Assembly (NCBI GenBank): GCA_000509225.1
Contig: BAOK01000001.1
Coordinates: forward strand, 1,798,001-1,862,000
Direction of reading: 5' to 3'
Origin: Parvibaculaceae bacterium Mf 1.05b.01
Lineage (GTDB): Bacteria; Pseudomonadota; Alphaproteobacteria; Parvibaculales; Parvibaculaceae
Length of the DNA stretch: 64,000 nt
The translations under genes were made by a program, and so were the position numbers. Positions 1 to 8,740 of the stretch are shown here, piece after piece; positions within the stretch are counted from its first letter, which is position 1, and the number at the start of each line of letters is the position of its first letter. Under the pieces are notes generated by a model. The model worked only from the letters and a program-made list of their open reading frames with translations. It made no database searches and was not told the origin of the DNA.

Positions 1-2
1 CG

Positions 3-1265
3 GAATTGACCGGCATGCTGTTATTGCTCATGCCAATAGCGGCGGCGGCCACCTACATCTTCCGCATGGCGAGCCGCAAGATTTATCGAGACATCCGTTC
101 CAGCCTGTCCCGGCTCAACGAAAACCTGCAGGAAAATCTGTCTGGCATGGAAGTCGTCCAGCTCTATCAACGCGAAGAGATCAACTTTAAGCGCTATTCC
201 GACATCAACTCAGAGAATCGACATCAGGAGAACCGGGCGGTTGTTATTGAAAGCTTGTATGGCCCAGCGATGGACAGCCTGATATTTCTCGCCATGGCAA
301 CCATCATCTGGTTTGGCGGGGCACAGGTTGTGGGTGCGGATGTGACGCTCGGCAGCATTATCCTGTTCGCGAGCTTCACAGAGATGCTGTTCCGTCCGAT
401 TGTGGCAATGGGTGAACAGTGGAATGTGCTCTTTCGCGCCATGGCAAGCTGTGAACGGATATTCCAGGCGCTTGATTGGAAAGAGACGCTGACTGAACCC
501 TCAGCCCCGAAACCTTTGCCAAAGCAACTCAGTGGCGCGGTCGCTTTCGACAAACTCAACTTTGAATACAGATCGGGAAATCCAATTCTCAAGGATGTGA
601 GTTTCGACATCGCACCTGGGGAAAAGATCGCAATTGTGGGCCCGACCGGGTCTGGCAAAACGACCCTGATCCGCCTCCTTTGTCGCTTCTATGACGTGAA
701 GCCGGGAGACATTACCATTGATGGCATCGACATCATGGATGTGGCGCCGTCTGAGGTTCGCCGAAAAGTTGGCGTCGTGCTGCAGGACTTTCATATTTTC
801 TCAGGCAGCATCTACGACAATATTGCGTTGGGCGATCCGAGCATCACTCGAGAGGCGGCTATTGAGGCGGCGAAGACGGTGAATGCAGACTCATTCATTC
901 GTCAATTGCCATTGGGGTATGACACGCCTCTTGTGGAACGCGGACGGAACCTGAGCCACGGCCAAAGACAGCTGCTGGCCTTCGCGCGCGTCCTCGCGGT
1001 GGATCCGGACATCCTCATTCTCGATGAAGCAACGGCCAGTGTGGACACAGAAACCGAACTCGTCATTCAGGATGCACTGCGGAAACTCACAGAGGGCCGC
1101 ACGTCAATCATCATTGCCCACAGATTGCAGACCATTCGAGAAGCAGACCGAATTGTTGTGCTGGTTCAAGGTGAAGTTCGAGAAATAGGCCCACATGACG
1201 CACTCATGGCACAGGGCGGGCTCTATGCAACACTCTATGAGCTGCAGGTTCAGGAAACGGATTGA
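3..1265 (+). CDS. ABC exporter, fused permease-ATPase (5' end outside window)
   Basis: This is the C-terminal part of a type-I ABC exporter half-transporter of the MsbA/PglK kind. The frame is open through the left edge, so the true start and the first membrane helices are missing; the first 150 or so visible residues are the rest of the membrane domain. The ATPase domain follows, with Walker A GPTGSGKTT, signature LSHGQRQ, Walker B ILILDEAT and the switch histidine in AHRLQ, so the engine looks intact. Such proteins flip lipid A, lipid-linked oligosaccharides or lipids across the inner membrane. It converges on the PglE/D/C-like genes with only 9 bp between. A PglK-like role (flipping a lipid-linked glycan) is therefore attractive, but it is inference from the neighbourhood; MsbA-like lipid export is equally possible. 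Confidence 0.9.
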   Translation, partial: ELTGMLLLLMPIAAAATYIFRMASRKIYRDIRSSLSRLNENLQENLSGMEVVQLYQREEINFKRYSDINSENRHQENRAVVIESLYGPAMDSLIFLAMATIIWFGGAQVVGADVTLGSIILFASFTEMLFRPIVAMGEQWNVLFRAMASCERIFQALDWKETLTEPSAPKPLPKQLSGAVAFDKLNFEYRSGNPILKDVSFDIAPGEKIAIVGPTGSGKTTLIRLLCRFYDVKPGDITIDGIDIMDVAPSEVRRKVGVVLQDFHIFSGSIYDNIALGDPSITREAAIEAAKTVNADSFIRQLPLGYDTPLVERGRNLSHGQRQLLAFARVLAVDPDILILDEATASVDTETELVIQDALRKLTEGRTSIIIAHRLQTIREADRIVVLVQGEVREIGPHDALMAQGGLYATLYELQVQETD

Positions 1266-1274
1266 GTAACGCGG

Positions 1275-2417
1275 TCAATTCAGACCCATTGCGCCTTTTA
1301 TGACAGAGATTGCACGCTCGAGATCTGCATCGGACATTGCCGACCCGGAGGGAAGACATAGGCCTGTTCTGTACAACGTGTCGCTCACCACGCCAGATGA
1401 GACGCACCTTGCGTCTTTAAAAACGGGCTGTTGGCTCATGGGCTTCCAGACAGGGCGGCATTCGACACCTTGCTGAGCAGCAACTTCGCACACGTCCTCT
1501 GGAGAGGCAGACATATCGGACTCCGACATTGTGAGAACCGACAACCATCTGTTTGCTTTTCCATAGGAGGCCTCGGGCATCATCTTGACCCCCTGATATC
1601 CACCAAGTGTATTTTCGTACACGTCAAAAATCTCACGGCGGCGCGCTACTCGGTCTACCAACACTTCCAACTGACCCACACCAACCGCAGCGCAGAGACT
1701 CGGCATGCGGTAATTGTAGCCCGTTTCGGTATGTTCGTAGTGGATCACGGGCTGGCGTGCTTGTTGCGCAAGATACCGCGCGCGGTCTAAAAGTTCTTCA
1801 TCTGCACCGGCCAACATGCCACCGCCAGCCGTGGTCATTATTTTGTTACCATTGAATGAATACACGGCCAGCGCGGCTCCCAGACCGGCGTGGCGATCTT
1901 TATACATAGCGCCCATAGCCTCGGCTGAATCCACAACCACTGGCACATCATACTTTGCACATACCGCCACGATAGGATCTAGGTCGCAAGACTGCCCGTA
2001 TAGATCCACAGGAATAACCGCCTTGGGCAGACGCCCATTCTGATTTGCTTTTTCCAGCTCAACCGTCAAAAGCGCTACATCTAGTGTCCATGTTTCCTTC
2101 GAGACATCAAAGAATACAGGCTTCGCCCCCCGGTACAGAATTGGCGAGACACCGCCGATAAAGGTCAGATCAGACACCCAAACTTCATCATCTTCGCCAA
2201 CATCCAACAATCGAAGAGCAATATCCATCGCCCCTGTGCCGCTTGATAAGGCAACTGCAGCTGCATGACCAGTAAACTCGCAAAATTCCTGCTCAAACCT
2301 GTCAATCATTGGGCCCGCAGGCGCTACAAAGTTGCTATCGAACACCTCCATAACAAGCTCTCGCTCGCGGTCTGACATGTGTGGTGGTGACAAAAAGATT
2401 CTTGAATGCTCAGTCAT
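1275..2417 (-). CDS. pglE: DegT/DnrJ/EryC1-type sugar aminotransferase, PglE-like
   Basis: A 380-residue PLP-dependent aminotransferase of the DegT/DnrJ/EryC1/StrS family. The segment FNGNKIMTTAGGG holds the PLP lysine and matches the PglE/LegC type, which transfers an amino group to the C4 keto group of UDP-4-keto-6-deoxy-GlcNAc. It overlaps the PglD-like gene upstream by 8 bp, and PglC lies before that, so the order is pglC-pglD-pglE in one transcript. Together these would make and use UDP-N,N'-diacetylbacillosamine. The required 4,6-dehydratase (PglF/WbpM) is not in the window. The substrate is inferred from the gene trio; the family assignment is firm. Confidence 0.88.
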   Translation of the reverse strand: MTEHSRIFLSPPHMSDRERELVMEVFDSNFVAPAGPMIDRFEQEFCEFTGHAAAVALSSGTGAMDIALRLLDVGEDDEVWVSDLTFIGGVSPILYRGAKPVFFDVSKETWTLDVALLTVELEKANQNGRLPKAVIPVDLYGQSCDLDPIVAVCAKYDVPVVVDSAEAMGAMYKDRHAGLGAALAVYSFNGNKIMTTAGGGMLAGADEELLDRARYLAQQARQPVIHYEHTETGYNYRMPSLCAAVGVGQLEVLVDRVARRREIFDVYENTLGGYQGVKMMPEASYGKANRWLSVLTMSESDMSASPEDVCEVAAQQGVECRPVWKPMSQQPVFKDARCVSSGVVSDTLYRTGLCLPSGSAMSDADLERAISVIKGAMGLN

Positions 2418-3030
2418 TCTTCAGTTCCCTTGCAGGCACCCCAGCGACCACCTGTCCGCGAGCAACATTTTTTGTAACCACTGCGCCGGCGCCCACGGCC
2501 GCCCCCGAACCGATACTCAATCCAGGCATGACCGTTGCGCCGGCGCCAATGAAAGCTGCCGCCCCAACCTGCACACCTCCTGCGAGCACGGCACCGGGTC
2601 CAACATGTGCAAAATCTCCAACTGTGCAGTCGTGGTCAATGCTACTGGATGTATTGGCTATGGCATGGCGCCCAATTGTCGTATCAGGTTGAATAACAAC
2701 ACCCGCGCAGATCAGTGTTCCCTCCCCCACCTGAACGCTTTCATGCACTACGCTGTTGGCATGCTTCGCCACCATCCATTCCGCGTTTAAGGAGCCTAGC
2801 CGCGTCCTGATAGCGTTGTCTCCAATGGCAATAAAGGCCCGGCGGCTTTTGTCCTGCCACCAGTTTGGCGGTGGTGTTGAGCCGACTATCTCAATCCCCA
2901 ACATTCGGGTTCCTAGTTTTGACGTATCGTCGTCATAAATCGCTTCGATGGAAAAGCCTGCAGATTGTAACGTTGCAATCGCCACCTTCGCATGGCCTCC
3001 ACCGCCCAAGACGTACACACCAACACTCAT
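2410..3030 (-). CDS. pglD: sugar O/N-acetyltransferase, NeuD/PglD family
   Basis: A 206-residue NeuD/PglD-type acyltransferase. The N-terminal Rossmann-like UDP-sugar-binding part carries GGGGHAKV. The C-terminal two thirds is a left-handed beta-helix of hexapeptide repeats, with the likely catalytic histidine in SIDHDC and an end cap GVPAREL. In Campylobacter, PglD N-acetylates the C4 amino group made by PglE, using acetyl-CoA, and the immediate PglE- and PglC-like neighbours support the same step here. It overlaps pglC by 4 bp (ATGA type) and pglE by 8 bp, so translation is probably coupled. Another amino-sugar acetyltransferase specificity cannot be excluded. Confidence 0.88.
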   Translation of the reverse strand: MSVGVYVLGGGGHAKVAIATLQSAGFSIEAIYDDDTSKLGTRMLGIEIVGSTPPPNWWQDKSRRAFIAIGDNAIRTRLGSLNAEWMVAKHANSVVHESVQVGEGTLICAGVVIQPDTTIGRHAIANTSSSIDHDCTVGDFAHVGPGAVLAGGVQVGAAAFIGAGATVMPGLSIGSGAAVGAGAVVTKNVARGQVVAGVPARELKND

Positions 3031-3656
3031 GGGGTTCCGCCCTTCCTGCGATCTGATCGAACATAGTCGTCGAAACGCGGCATAGTCGCATGCCCCTCCG
3101 CACTAATCCCTTCACGAGAGACCACTCGCCATACAGTCAGAAAGAGAATTTTCAGGTCGCCCAAAAAGCTAATATTCTCGACATATTCCACGTCGTACTC
3201 GAAGCGTCGTTCCCAAGTTGTCGCGTTGCGGCCGCGAATTTGCGCCAATCCGGTCAATCCTGGCAGCGCGTCAAGTCGGCGTTTTTCATCTGCAGAATAG
3301 TATGGAAGATATTCCGGTAAAAGTGGGCGTGGTCCGACCAGGCTCATATTGCCCTTCAGCACATTCCAAAGCTCTGGCAATTCGTCCAGGCTGGTTGATC
3401 TGAGGAAACGTCCCAACCGGGTCAGCCTTTCGCTATCAGGCAAAGGATTACCGTCCTTGTCGATCGCATCTTTCATCGTGCGAAACTTGATGATGTCAAA
3501 TGGCGCCCCCGCCAAACCCGATCGCGTTTGCTTAAAGAAGACCGGTCTTCCCATGTCTAGGAAAATTAGGATCGCAATAACAGCGTAAACCCATATCGAT
3601 AAGGCAAGGGCACATGCGGCCACAATGATGTCGAAAAAACGCTTCCAGATAGGAAT
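3027..3656 (-). CDS. pglC: phosphoglycosyltransferase (bacterial sugar transferase), PglC-like, non-canonical start
   Basis: A small monotopic phosphoglycosyltransferase that moves a sugar phosphate from UDP-sugar to undecaprenyl phosphate, starting glycan assembly at the inner membrane. Visible signatures are KRFFD at the mouth of the N-terminal membrane helix, KFRTM, the catalytic DE pair in SLDELPEL, GDMSL-like GNMSLVGPRPLL and PGLTGLAQIRGRN. The only conventional in-frame start is a GTG at 3623, which would delete KRFFD and half the membrane helix. KRFFD is in frame upstream but is closed by a TAG at 3657-3659, leaving only ATT (3656) or ATC codons as starts, with a GAGGGGAG ribosome-binding-like stretch just upstream. 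I give the ATT boundary. A rare start, a 5' frameshift or a sequence error are all possible. Confidence 0.8.
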   Translation of the reverse strand: MPIWKRFFDIIVAACALALSIWVYAVIAILIFLDMGRPVFFKQTRSGLAGAPFDIIKFRTMKDAIDKDGNPLPDSERLTRLGRFLRSTSLDELPELWNVLKGNMSLVGPRPLLPEYLPYYSADEKRRLDALPGLTGLAQIRGRNATTWERRFEYDVEYVENISFLGDLKILFLTVWRVVSREGISAEGHATMPRFDDYVRSDRRKGGTP

Positions 3657-3808
3657 CTACTCTCTCCCCTCATCTTCCTTAGTGGACACTGGGTTTGAGA
3701 CTGCAGCTCACCTCCCAACTTATTCATCGGGAGTTTTTATCACGAAAATTCGACGCCCCTAGAGGTTAATTTTGGCATGTTTAGGCCGCTAACGGGGCGT
3801 CGGCCAGC

Positions 3809-5002
3809 TCAGATAGAGGTCTTTTCCGCCCGTACCATCTGAATGGTCAAAGCCGCCACGCCAAACAGCGACCACACCCACCAACTCTGCCATAATCCAT
3901 GCGACACGGTGAGAATGAATAGAGAGGTTGCGAAGAGCGCGCCGACCGCTGGCATTGTTCGATCCGAGAGAGATATGAGGCGGCGAGACACCCACACCCA
4001 GCCGAAAACCGCAAGCGCCGCACCAATCAATCCAAATTCGAGCCAGATTTGCAAAATCCCATTGTGCGGATGAAGCATAGAGTTGCCCTGATAGTAGACA
4101 AACTCAACAGACCAATCTGTGATGGACCGCGCGGCTTCGAGACCATGACCGTAGAGCGGTGATTCAAGAATTTTATGGCTGACCGCGTACCATACATCCA
4201 GCCTCGCCCCAACTGAACCAGCTCCATATTCGATCGTCCGCTCCGCGTCGAACTGCTGAAAACCGATGATCAGTGCGGGCTGTAGCAAGATAAAGCCCGC
4301 TCCTCCAACGATTACCAAATGCCGAGAGATCGACGGCATCAGAGTGAATGCAAAATAGGTCAGAAGCCACACCCATGCCCCAAAGATTGCCGTTTGGCTT
4401 GTTGAGAAGAACAGAAACACCAATAGGGTAAGGCCGAGAGGAACAGCCAGGTGAAGCCGCCCCATCTGCTGAAGAGCCAACACTCCCGCACTAAAGCAAA
4501 GCACCAGCACCACCGCCGGGCGATTTGCAGCATGTACCGCTACGACTTCGGACTCTGTTGCGTTCAACAGAGCGTAGACCCCGCCATCGGTGAAAATGTG
4601 TAAGCCCAACAGACAGGTAGATATAAAAACACCGCCCGATAAAGCCAACAAAAAACGACTGTCAGTGACAATGAGTCCTTTCGCCGTCAACAATATCAAC
4701 GCAGCGCCCAAAGGAAGAAATAGAACCAGTTTAGAGAACCTATCCAACCCAATGGATAGGTCTGGTGACCAAAACACACTTAGAAAACATACGAGCAAAA
4801 CAACGGCCAGATATTGCCAGCAAGAAGACTTCAGATCGGCGAGATGTCGACGATAGAAAACTGTCGCAACAATGACGATAACCGCAAACAAAGGGACGAC
4901 CACACCAGCTGCCCGCGGTGCTGCAAACGAAATCCATGGAAAAATAGCGGCAAAAATGAGCACCGCCCATGCCCAGTATGGCGAACTCTCTGTTTTATCC
5001 AT
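3809..5002 (-). CDS. O-antigen ligase / polymerase (Wzy_C family) membrane protein
   Basis: About 397 residues with roughly ten to twelve hydrophobic segments and one large polar loop near residues 255-320, the layout of WaaL ligases and Wzy polymerases. The loop contains GARLDVWYAVSHKILESPLYGHGLEAA and, later, LHPHNGILQIWLEFGLIG; the arginine and the HPHN histidines are the hallmark of the O-antigen ligase family (Wzy_C). It would join glycan chains to lipid A core, a protein or another acceptor in the periplasm. I chose the ATG at 5002; a GTG at 5026 is also in frame. It lies 46 bp after AsnB-1 in the same operon. Sequence alone does not separate ligase from polymerase. Confidence 0.85.
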   Translation of the reverse strand: MDKTESSPYWAWAVLIFAAIFPWISFAAPRAAGVVVPLFAVIVIVATVFYRRHLADLKSSCWQYLAVVLLVCFLSVFWSPDLSIGLDRFSKLVLFLPLGAALILLTAKGLIVTDSRFLLALSGGVFISTCLLGLHIFTDGGVYALLNATESEVVAVHAANRPAVVLVLCFSAGVLALQQMGRLHLAVPLGLTLLVFLFFSTSQTAIFGAWVWLLTYFAFTLMPSISRHLVIVGGAGFILLQPALIIGFQQFDAERTIEYGAGSVGARLDVWYAVSHKILESPLYGHGLEAARSITDWSVEFVYYQGNSMLHPHNGILQIWLEFGLIGAALAVFGWVWVSRRLISLSDRTMPAVGALFATSLFILTVSHGLWQSWWVWSLFGVAALTIQMVRAEKTSI

Positions 5003-5048
5003 GCTAGGCACTTTCCCTGTAGTCACGATGCCGAACCGTCAAGAGCCA

Positions 5049-6953
5049 TTACAGGGAAACTCCAAAGGTTCTTCCCCAAATGCCCAAGCTCACAATCCTC
5101 CACGGGACAAAATTGAAGCCAATGTCGCCATTCAACATGTCTTTCACCAACTCCCTTGTTCCGTCTGCGTTCAGCACACCAGGGTAGAGGCGAAGCGTGT
5201 CTTCCACACCCTCCTCAACCTGCTTGCGTAACACAGATTTGAACCACACCTCTTCAGGTGTGGCAAACCCCAGCTTGTCCTGCCTATTCGTAATTTTTGG
5301 GGGCATTGTATTCTTCATAGCGCGCCGCAGAATAGTCTTCGTCTCCGCGCCTACAATCTTGTGTTCCGAGCCCAGCGCGATATTCAACTCAACCAGGCGA
5401 TGATCAAGAAACGGTACCCGAGATTCTATGCTGTGCGCCATGCTGTTGCGATCTTCCCAGTGAAGGAGCATTTGTAAGTTCATACTATCCGTCAGCGCGG
5501 CGCTCAGATTTCCCACCGTATCGATATTGTCCAAGCCATTTCGCTCAAGCGCCGCATTGAACGCACTCGTTTTTCTGTTCAGGGAACTGACTACAGGAGA
5601 GTTCAACCATCCATGTTGGCGCACCTGCCGCCGCGACCGAAGCGCAAAATCTTGTATTCGGGACGGCATTAGCGGCAAGAAAGCCGTGATGAGTTGTTCA
5701 CGAAATGAAATCCCATGCATCTCTTGCCGCGCGCGGAACAATCTCAAAACCTCAAGGTATTTCTTTTGACCCATGAGCTCGGCCGTCCGTTGACCGAATG
5801 CTCCATGGTACCCAGCCATCTGCTCATCTGCACCTTGCCCATCAAGCATCACTTTGATGCCTTGACGTTTAGCCTCCTGAAAGACACTCCATTGCGCATA
5901 GATGCTTGAGCTGCCGTACGGCTCATCTTGATGCCATGTAATTTTTTCGGCATCGTCAAACACGGTTTGGGCATCGGGGAAGACAAAATGAGGGGTGGCA
6001 GATGTATGCTCGTTAACCGCTTCAATGTAAGGGCGCTCATCGACGTAAGCTTCATCAAAGCATGCGCTAATTGTGTTTAGCTTGTCTTCGGCACCCTCGT
6101 CATAAAGAGCAATCTTCATGAGACATACGATCGCCGAGCTATCGAGTCCACCTGAAAGACAGGAGCCAACAGGCACATCTGACCGTAGATGCAGTCGAAC
6201 CGAGTCAGACATAAGATCAAAAAATCTATCTGAGGCTTCGGCAGCAGTAAGCACTAAGGAGCCGGAGGCAGGCAGCTGATACCAGCGACGGATGGGCAGA
6301 TCTTGGCCAGGGCGCCACTTTGCCAAATCCAACAGAACAGCTTCTCCACGGCGAATCTGGCTAACACCAACAAACATCGTGTCTTCGGTGTGGTTCATAA
6401 GACCTTCAGACAGAAAGTCCACCGCGCGGTCGCGGTTCATCCGACGCTCAGCGCCGGGGAGATCTAAAAGCTGTTTGATCTCCGATGCCATGGCCAAGCC
6501 TTTGGGGCTTGCTACGTAGTAGAGCGGCTTGATTCCAAATCGGTCTCTGGCAGCAAAGATTGTTTTTTCTCGCTCATCCCAGATAACAAACGCGAACATA
6601 CCCAAAAATCGATCAAGACATTGCTGGCCCCATTCCGCATAGGAAGCAACCAATACTTCACTGTCCGATTGCGTACGAAAAACATGACCTTTTTCTTTGA
6701 GCTCTTCGCGTAGCTCAACGTAATTGTAAATCTCACCATTAAATACAAGATGATAGCGCTGATTTCGGTAGGCAAAGGGCTGTGCAGCCGCCTCGCTTAC
6801 ATCAATGATTGAGAGTCGTCGATGCCCAAGGAACAAGGGGCCGCGTTCTGTTGACCATTCTTTCCAGCCCTCCCCGTCGGGACCACGGTGGGTGATCATA
6901 TCGATCCGCGACTTGTCTACATCCAAGCCAAGGGAAAAAAAGAGTCCGCACAT
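5049..6953 (-). CDS. asnB: asparagine synthase-like glutamine amidotransferase, AsnB-1
   Basis: A 634-residue class II glutamine-dependent amidotransferase. The start codon is followed by Cys2 (MCGLF), the N-terminal nucleophile that hydrolyses glutamine. RGPDGEG, FNGEIYN and the synthetase PPi-loop SGGLDSS (near residue 268) are intact, so both half-reactions should work. In glycan loci such enzymes commonly amidate the carboxyl of a uronic acid to a uronamide rather than make asparagine. This copy shares the segment HQDEPYGSSSIYAQW and DGQGADEQMAGY with AsnB-4, marking a subtype distinct from AsnB-2 and AsnB-3. It follows P1 by 70 bp and precedes the ligase gene. Confidence 0.93.
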   Translation of the reverse strand: MCGLFFSLGLDVDKSRIDMITHRGPDGEGWKEWSTERGPLFLGHRRLSIIDVSEAAAQPFAYRNQRYHLVFNGEIYNYVELREELKEKGHVFRTQSDSEVLVASYAEWGQQCLDRFLGMFAFVIWDEREKTIFAARDRFGIKPLYYVASPKGLAMASEIKQLLDLPGAERRMNRDRAVDFLSEGLMNHTEDTMFVGVSQIRRGEAVLLDLAKWRPGQDLPIRRWYQLPASGSLVLTAAEASDRFFDLMSDSVRLHLRSDVPVGSCLSGGLDSSAIVCLMKIALYDEGAEDKLNTISACFDEAYVDERPYIEAVNEHTSATPHFVFPDAQTVFDDAEKITWHQDEPYGSSSIYAQWSVFQEAKRQGIKVMLDGQGADEQMAGYHGAFGQRTAELMGQKKYLEVLRLFRARQEMHGISFREQLITAFLPLMPSRIQDFALRSRRQVRQHGWLNSPVVSSLNRKTSAFNAALERNGLDNIDTVGNLSAALTDSMNLQMLLHWEDRNSMAHSIESRVPFLDHRLVELNIALGSEHKIVGAETKTILRRAMKNTMPPKITNRQDKLGFATPEEVWFKSVLRKQVEEGVEDTLRLYPGVLNADGTRELVKDMLNGDIGFNFVPWRIVSLGIWGRTFGVSL

Positions 6954-7023
6954 CTGGAGCTATCGTCCTTTATCACGACCCATCCCAGGGTCAAAGCTAG
7001 CGAAGTTGTATTATGATCAAAGA

Positions 7024-8721
7024 CTAAAGAAGAACAGCGTCATTTCGGATATTGCTTCTTCGAACCAGATCAGGGCAACGTTTAGAAATACCATTGATGC
7101 GCTCGAGGTCATTTTTCGTTATCTCAGATTTGTTCTTCAGCTCTTCAACAAAACTCTCTATCGCCAGCACTTCTTTTTGAAACTCTGCCAGTGCAATCTC
7201 GTTTGAGTTCAAAAACTCTACCTGATCAACATAGCCCTTGCGCAACTTCTTTGCCTTGCGAAAACGCCTCCGAGCATACACAAACGCCATGATCGCGCTC
7301 TCTTTGTCGACAAGACCAAAACCGAGTTGCGCTTTGAGAAGATCAACCATTTTTTTGGCGAGTACGGCAAACACAACAAACTTCTGTCGCAAGCGGTCCC
7401 TCTCCCAACTCAGCCTGGTCAGGCCACCATGAGATTCGGCAAGAGCGGTTGTTCTCTTCCAGGCTGCGGCGTTTTTTGTAAGCGCTGGCAGATAGATGCT
7501 TGAGAGCGTCTCAAAAGGACCTTCGATATCAGCCGCCGGTCCCACCTTGGGTAAAGATGTGGGCTTTTGATTTGGCAGATATTCAAGATGAGAGCACCCC
7601 TCTCCTGGCCAATTGCTAAAAAGGCTCCGCTCATCGCTAACCACCCTCAATTTTTTGCTTCGCGCCACTTGTGAAATTCGTTCAACAAAAGAGCGGTAAC
7701 TGTAACGATCAGATGCGACGAGATGTTCGTATGCCCTAGTTGCCATATCCTCCAATTCGTCAACGCGGTCCACTGCCAAAAACACCTCTTCGATGTTCGA
7801 GTGATCTTTCTTTAGTGGCAGATAGTGTTGATACGGCTCAATAGCATCAGAGTACCGACCTTCATACAGGATCATAGGCGTGTAGTTTTGCACGCATTCA
7901 AACACCCGCGGAGAAATTTGCCCGACGTCAAATTTCTCTTCAATAGACACCAGTTCACTGAGAACACGTTGAGAGTCAGGCGACTTAAAGTCGATGCCTT
8001 GGAGTTTTTTTTCGATGCTTCCCTTAAAATCAAACACATTGGAACCGGACTCCGATCCAAGCATTGTCCGACAAGACCGGATAAACTCAGACCATTTCGG
8101 CCCGTATATTCTGTCAGCATCCTCCATCGCAATATCGTGCTTTATGCCGTGCTCTTGGCAATAGGCCCTTACCCAGTGTCCGATTTCGTACTTGTCAAAA
8201 CCAAGTTGCCCATATCGCACTCCAATATTCCGGCCGCGATACCCAACCACATTCGGCCGCTCAGAAAGTCTCACACGCGGTGGTGACTTAGCTTCATTGT
8301 CATCAATGTACCCGGTCAGAACCGTGAGGAACTCCACGCCTTCAAACTCATGGTCCGGATAGACCAGATGTCTCTGATCCTCAGGTACACAGGTCAGAAC
8401 CACATCGAATCCGAGCTCCTTTATTGCCTGTTTAAGGATATCGGTGCGGTCATATTCATCCTGCACTGAGAGTACTTTAAGTCCCTTAAAAGCACGAACC
8501 GCACTCTTGTAGCTCTCACTTACATATCCCTCGAAACAAAGACGCGCGCAGTAGTTATGGAGAAGCACATCATAATTATCTAAGTCCGACTCCAGTATCG
8601 CGTCATTTGTCACGTGCAGATATGCCACTTCACCTGGCCAGTGTTTTTTGAAGGCGGTGAGATATTCGTAGGTCGTCGTCACCTGAGTGGAGTTTCTAGA
8701 ATATGCTACGAGTAGCTTCAT
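7024..8721 (-). CDS. GT-B-like protein of unnamed family, paralogue P1
   Basis: A 565-residue protein that I do not recognise as a named family. It is clearly related to the products at 18,947-20,854 (P2) and 22,625-24,385 (P3). Shared landmarks are QDEY at residues 87-90, a TC pair about 30 residues on, LTGY, GYRGR, RIYG with a following W, ISPRVFE and HYLPLKKDHSN. The last two resemble the nucleotide-sugar-binding half of CgeB-like GT-B glycosyltransferases, so a transferase is my best guess. P1 departs from the others at GSESGSNV (GTPSGASV in P2/P3). Its C-terminal 150 residues are charged and probably helical. It sits between a GT4 gene (19 bp upstream) and AsnB-1. Confidence 0.75.
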   Translation of the reverse strand: MKLLVAYSRNSTQVTTTYEYLTAFKKHWPGEVAYLHVTNDAILESDLDNYDVLLHNYCARLCFEGYVSESYKSAVRAFKGLKVLSVQDEYDRTDILKQAIKELGFDVVLTCVPEDQRHLVYPDHEFEGVEFLTVLTGYIDDNEAKSPPRVRLSERPNVVGYRGRNIGVRYGQLGFDKYEIGHWVRAYCQEHGIKHDIAMEDADRIYGPKWSEFIRSCRTMLGSESGSNVFDFKGSIEKKLQGIDFKSPDSQRVLSELVSIEEKFDVGQISPRVFECVQNYTPMILYEGRYSDAIEPYQHYLPLKKDHSNIEEVFLAVDRVDELEDMATRAYEHLVASDRYSYRSFVERISQVARSKKLRVVSDERSLFSNWPGEGCSHLEYLPNQKPTSLPKVGPAADIEGPFETLSSIYLPALTKNAAAWKRTTALAESHGGLTRLSWERDRLRQKFVVFAVLAKKMVDLLKAQLGFGLVDKESAIMAFVYARRRFRKAKKLRKGYVDQVEFLNSNEIALAEFQKEVLAIESFVEELKNKSEITKNDLERINGISKRCPDLVRRSNIRNDAVLL

Positions 8722-8740
8722 TTTTTACTTTCTAGCTATT

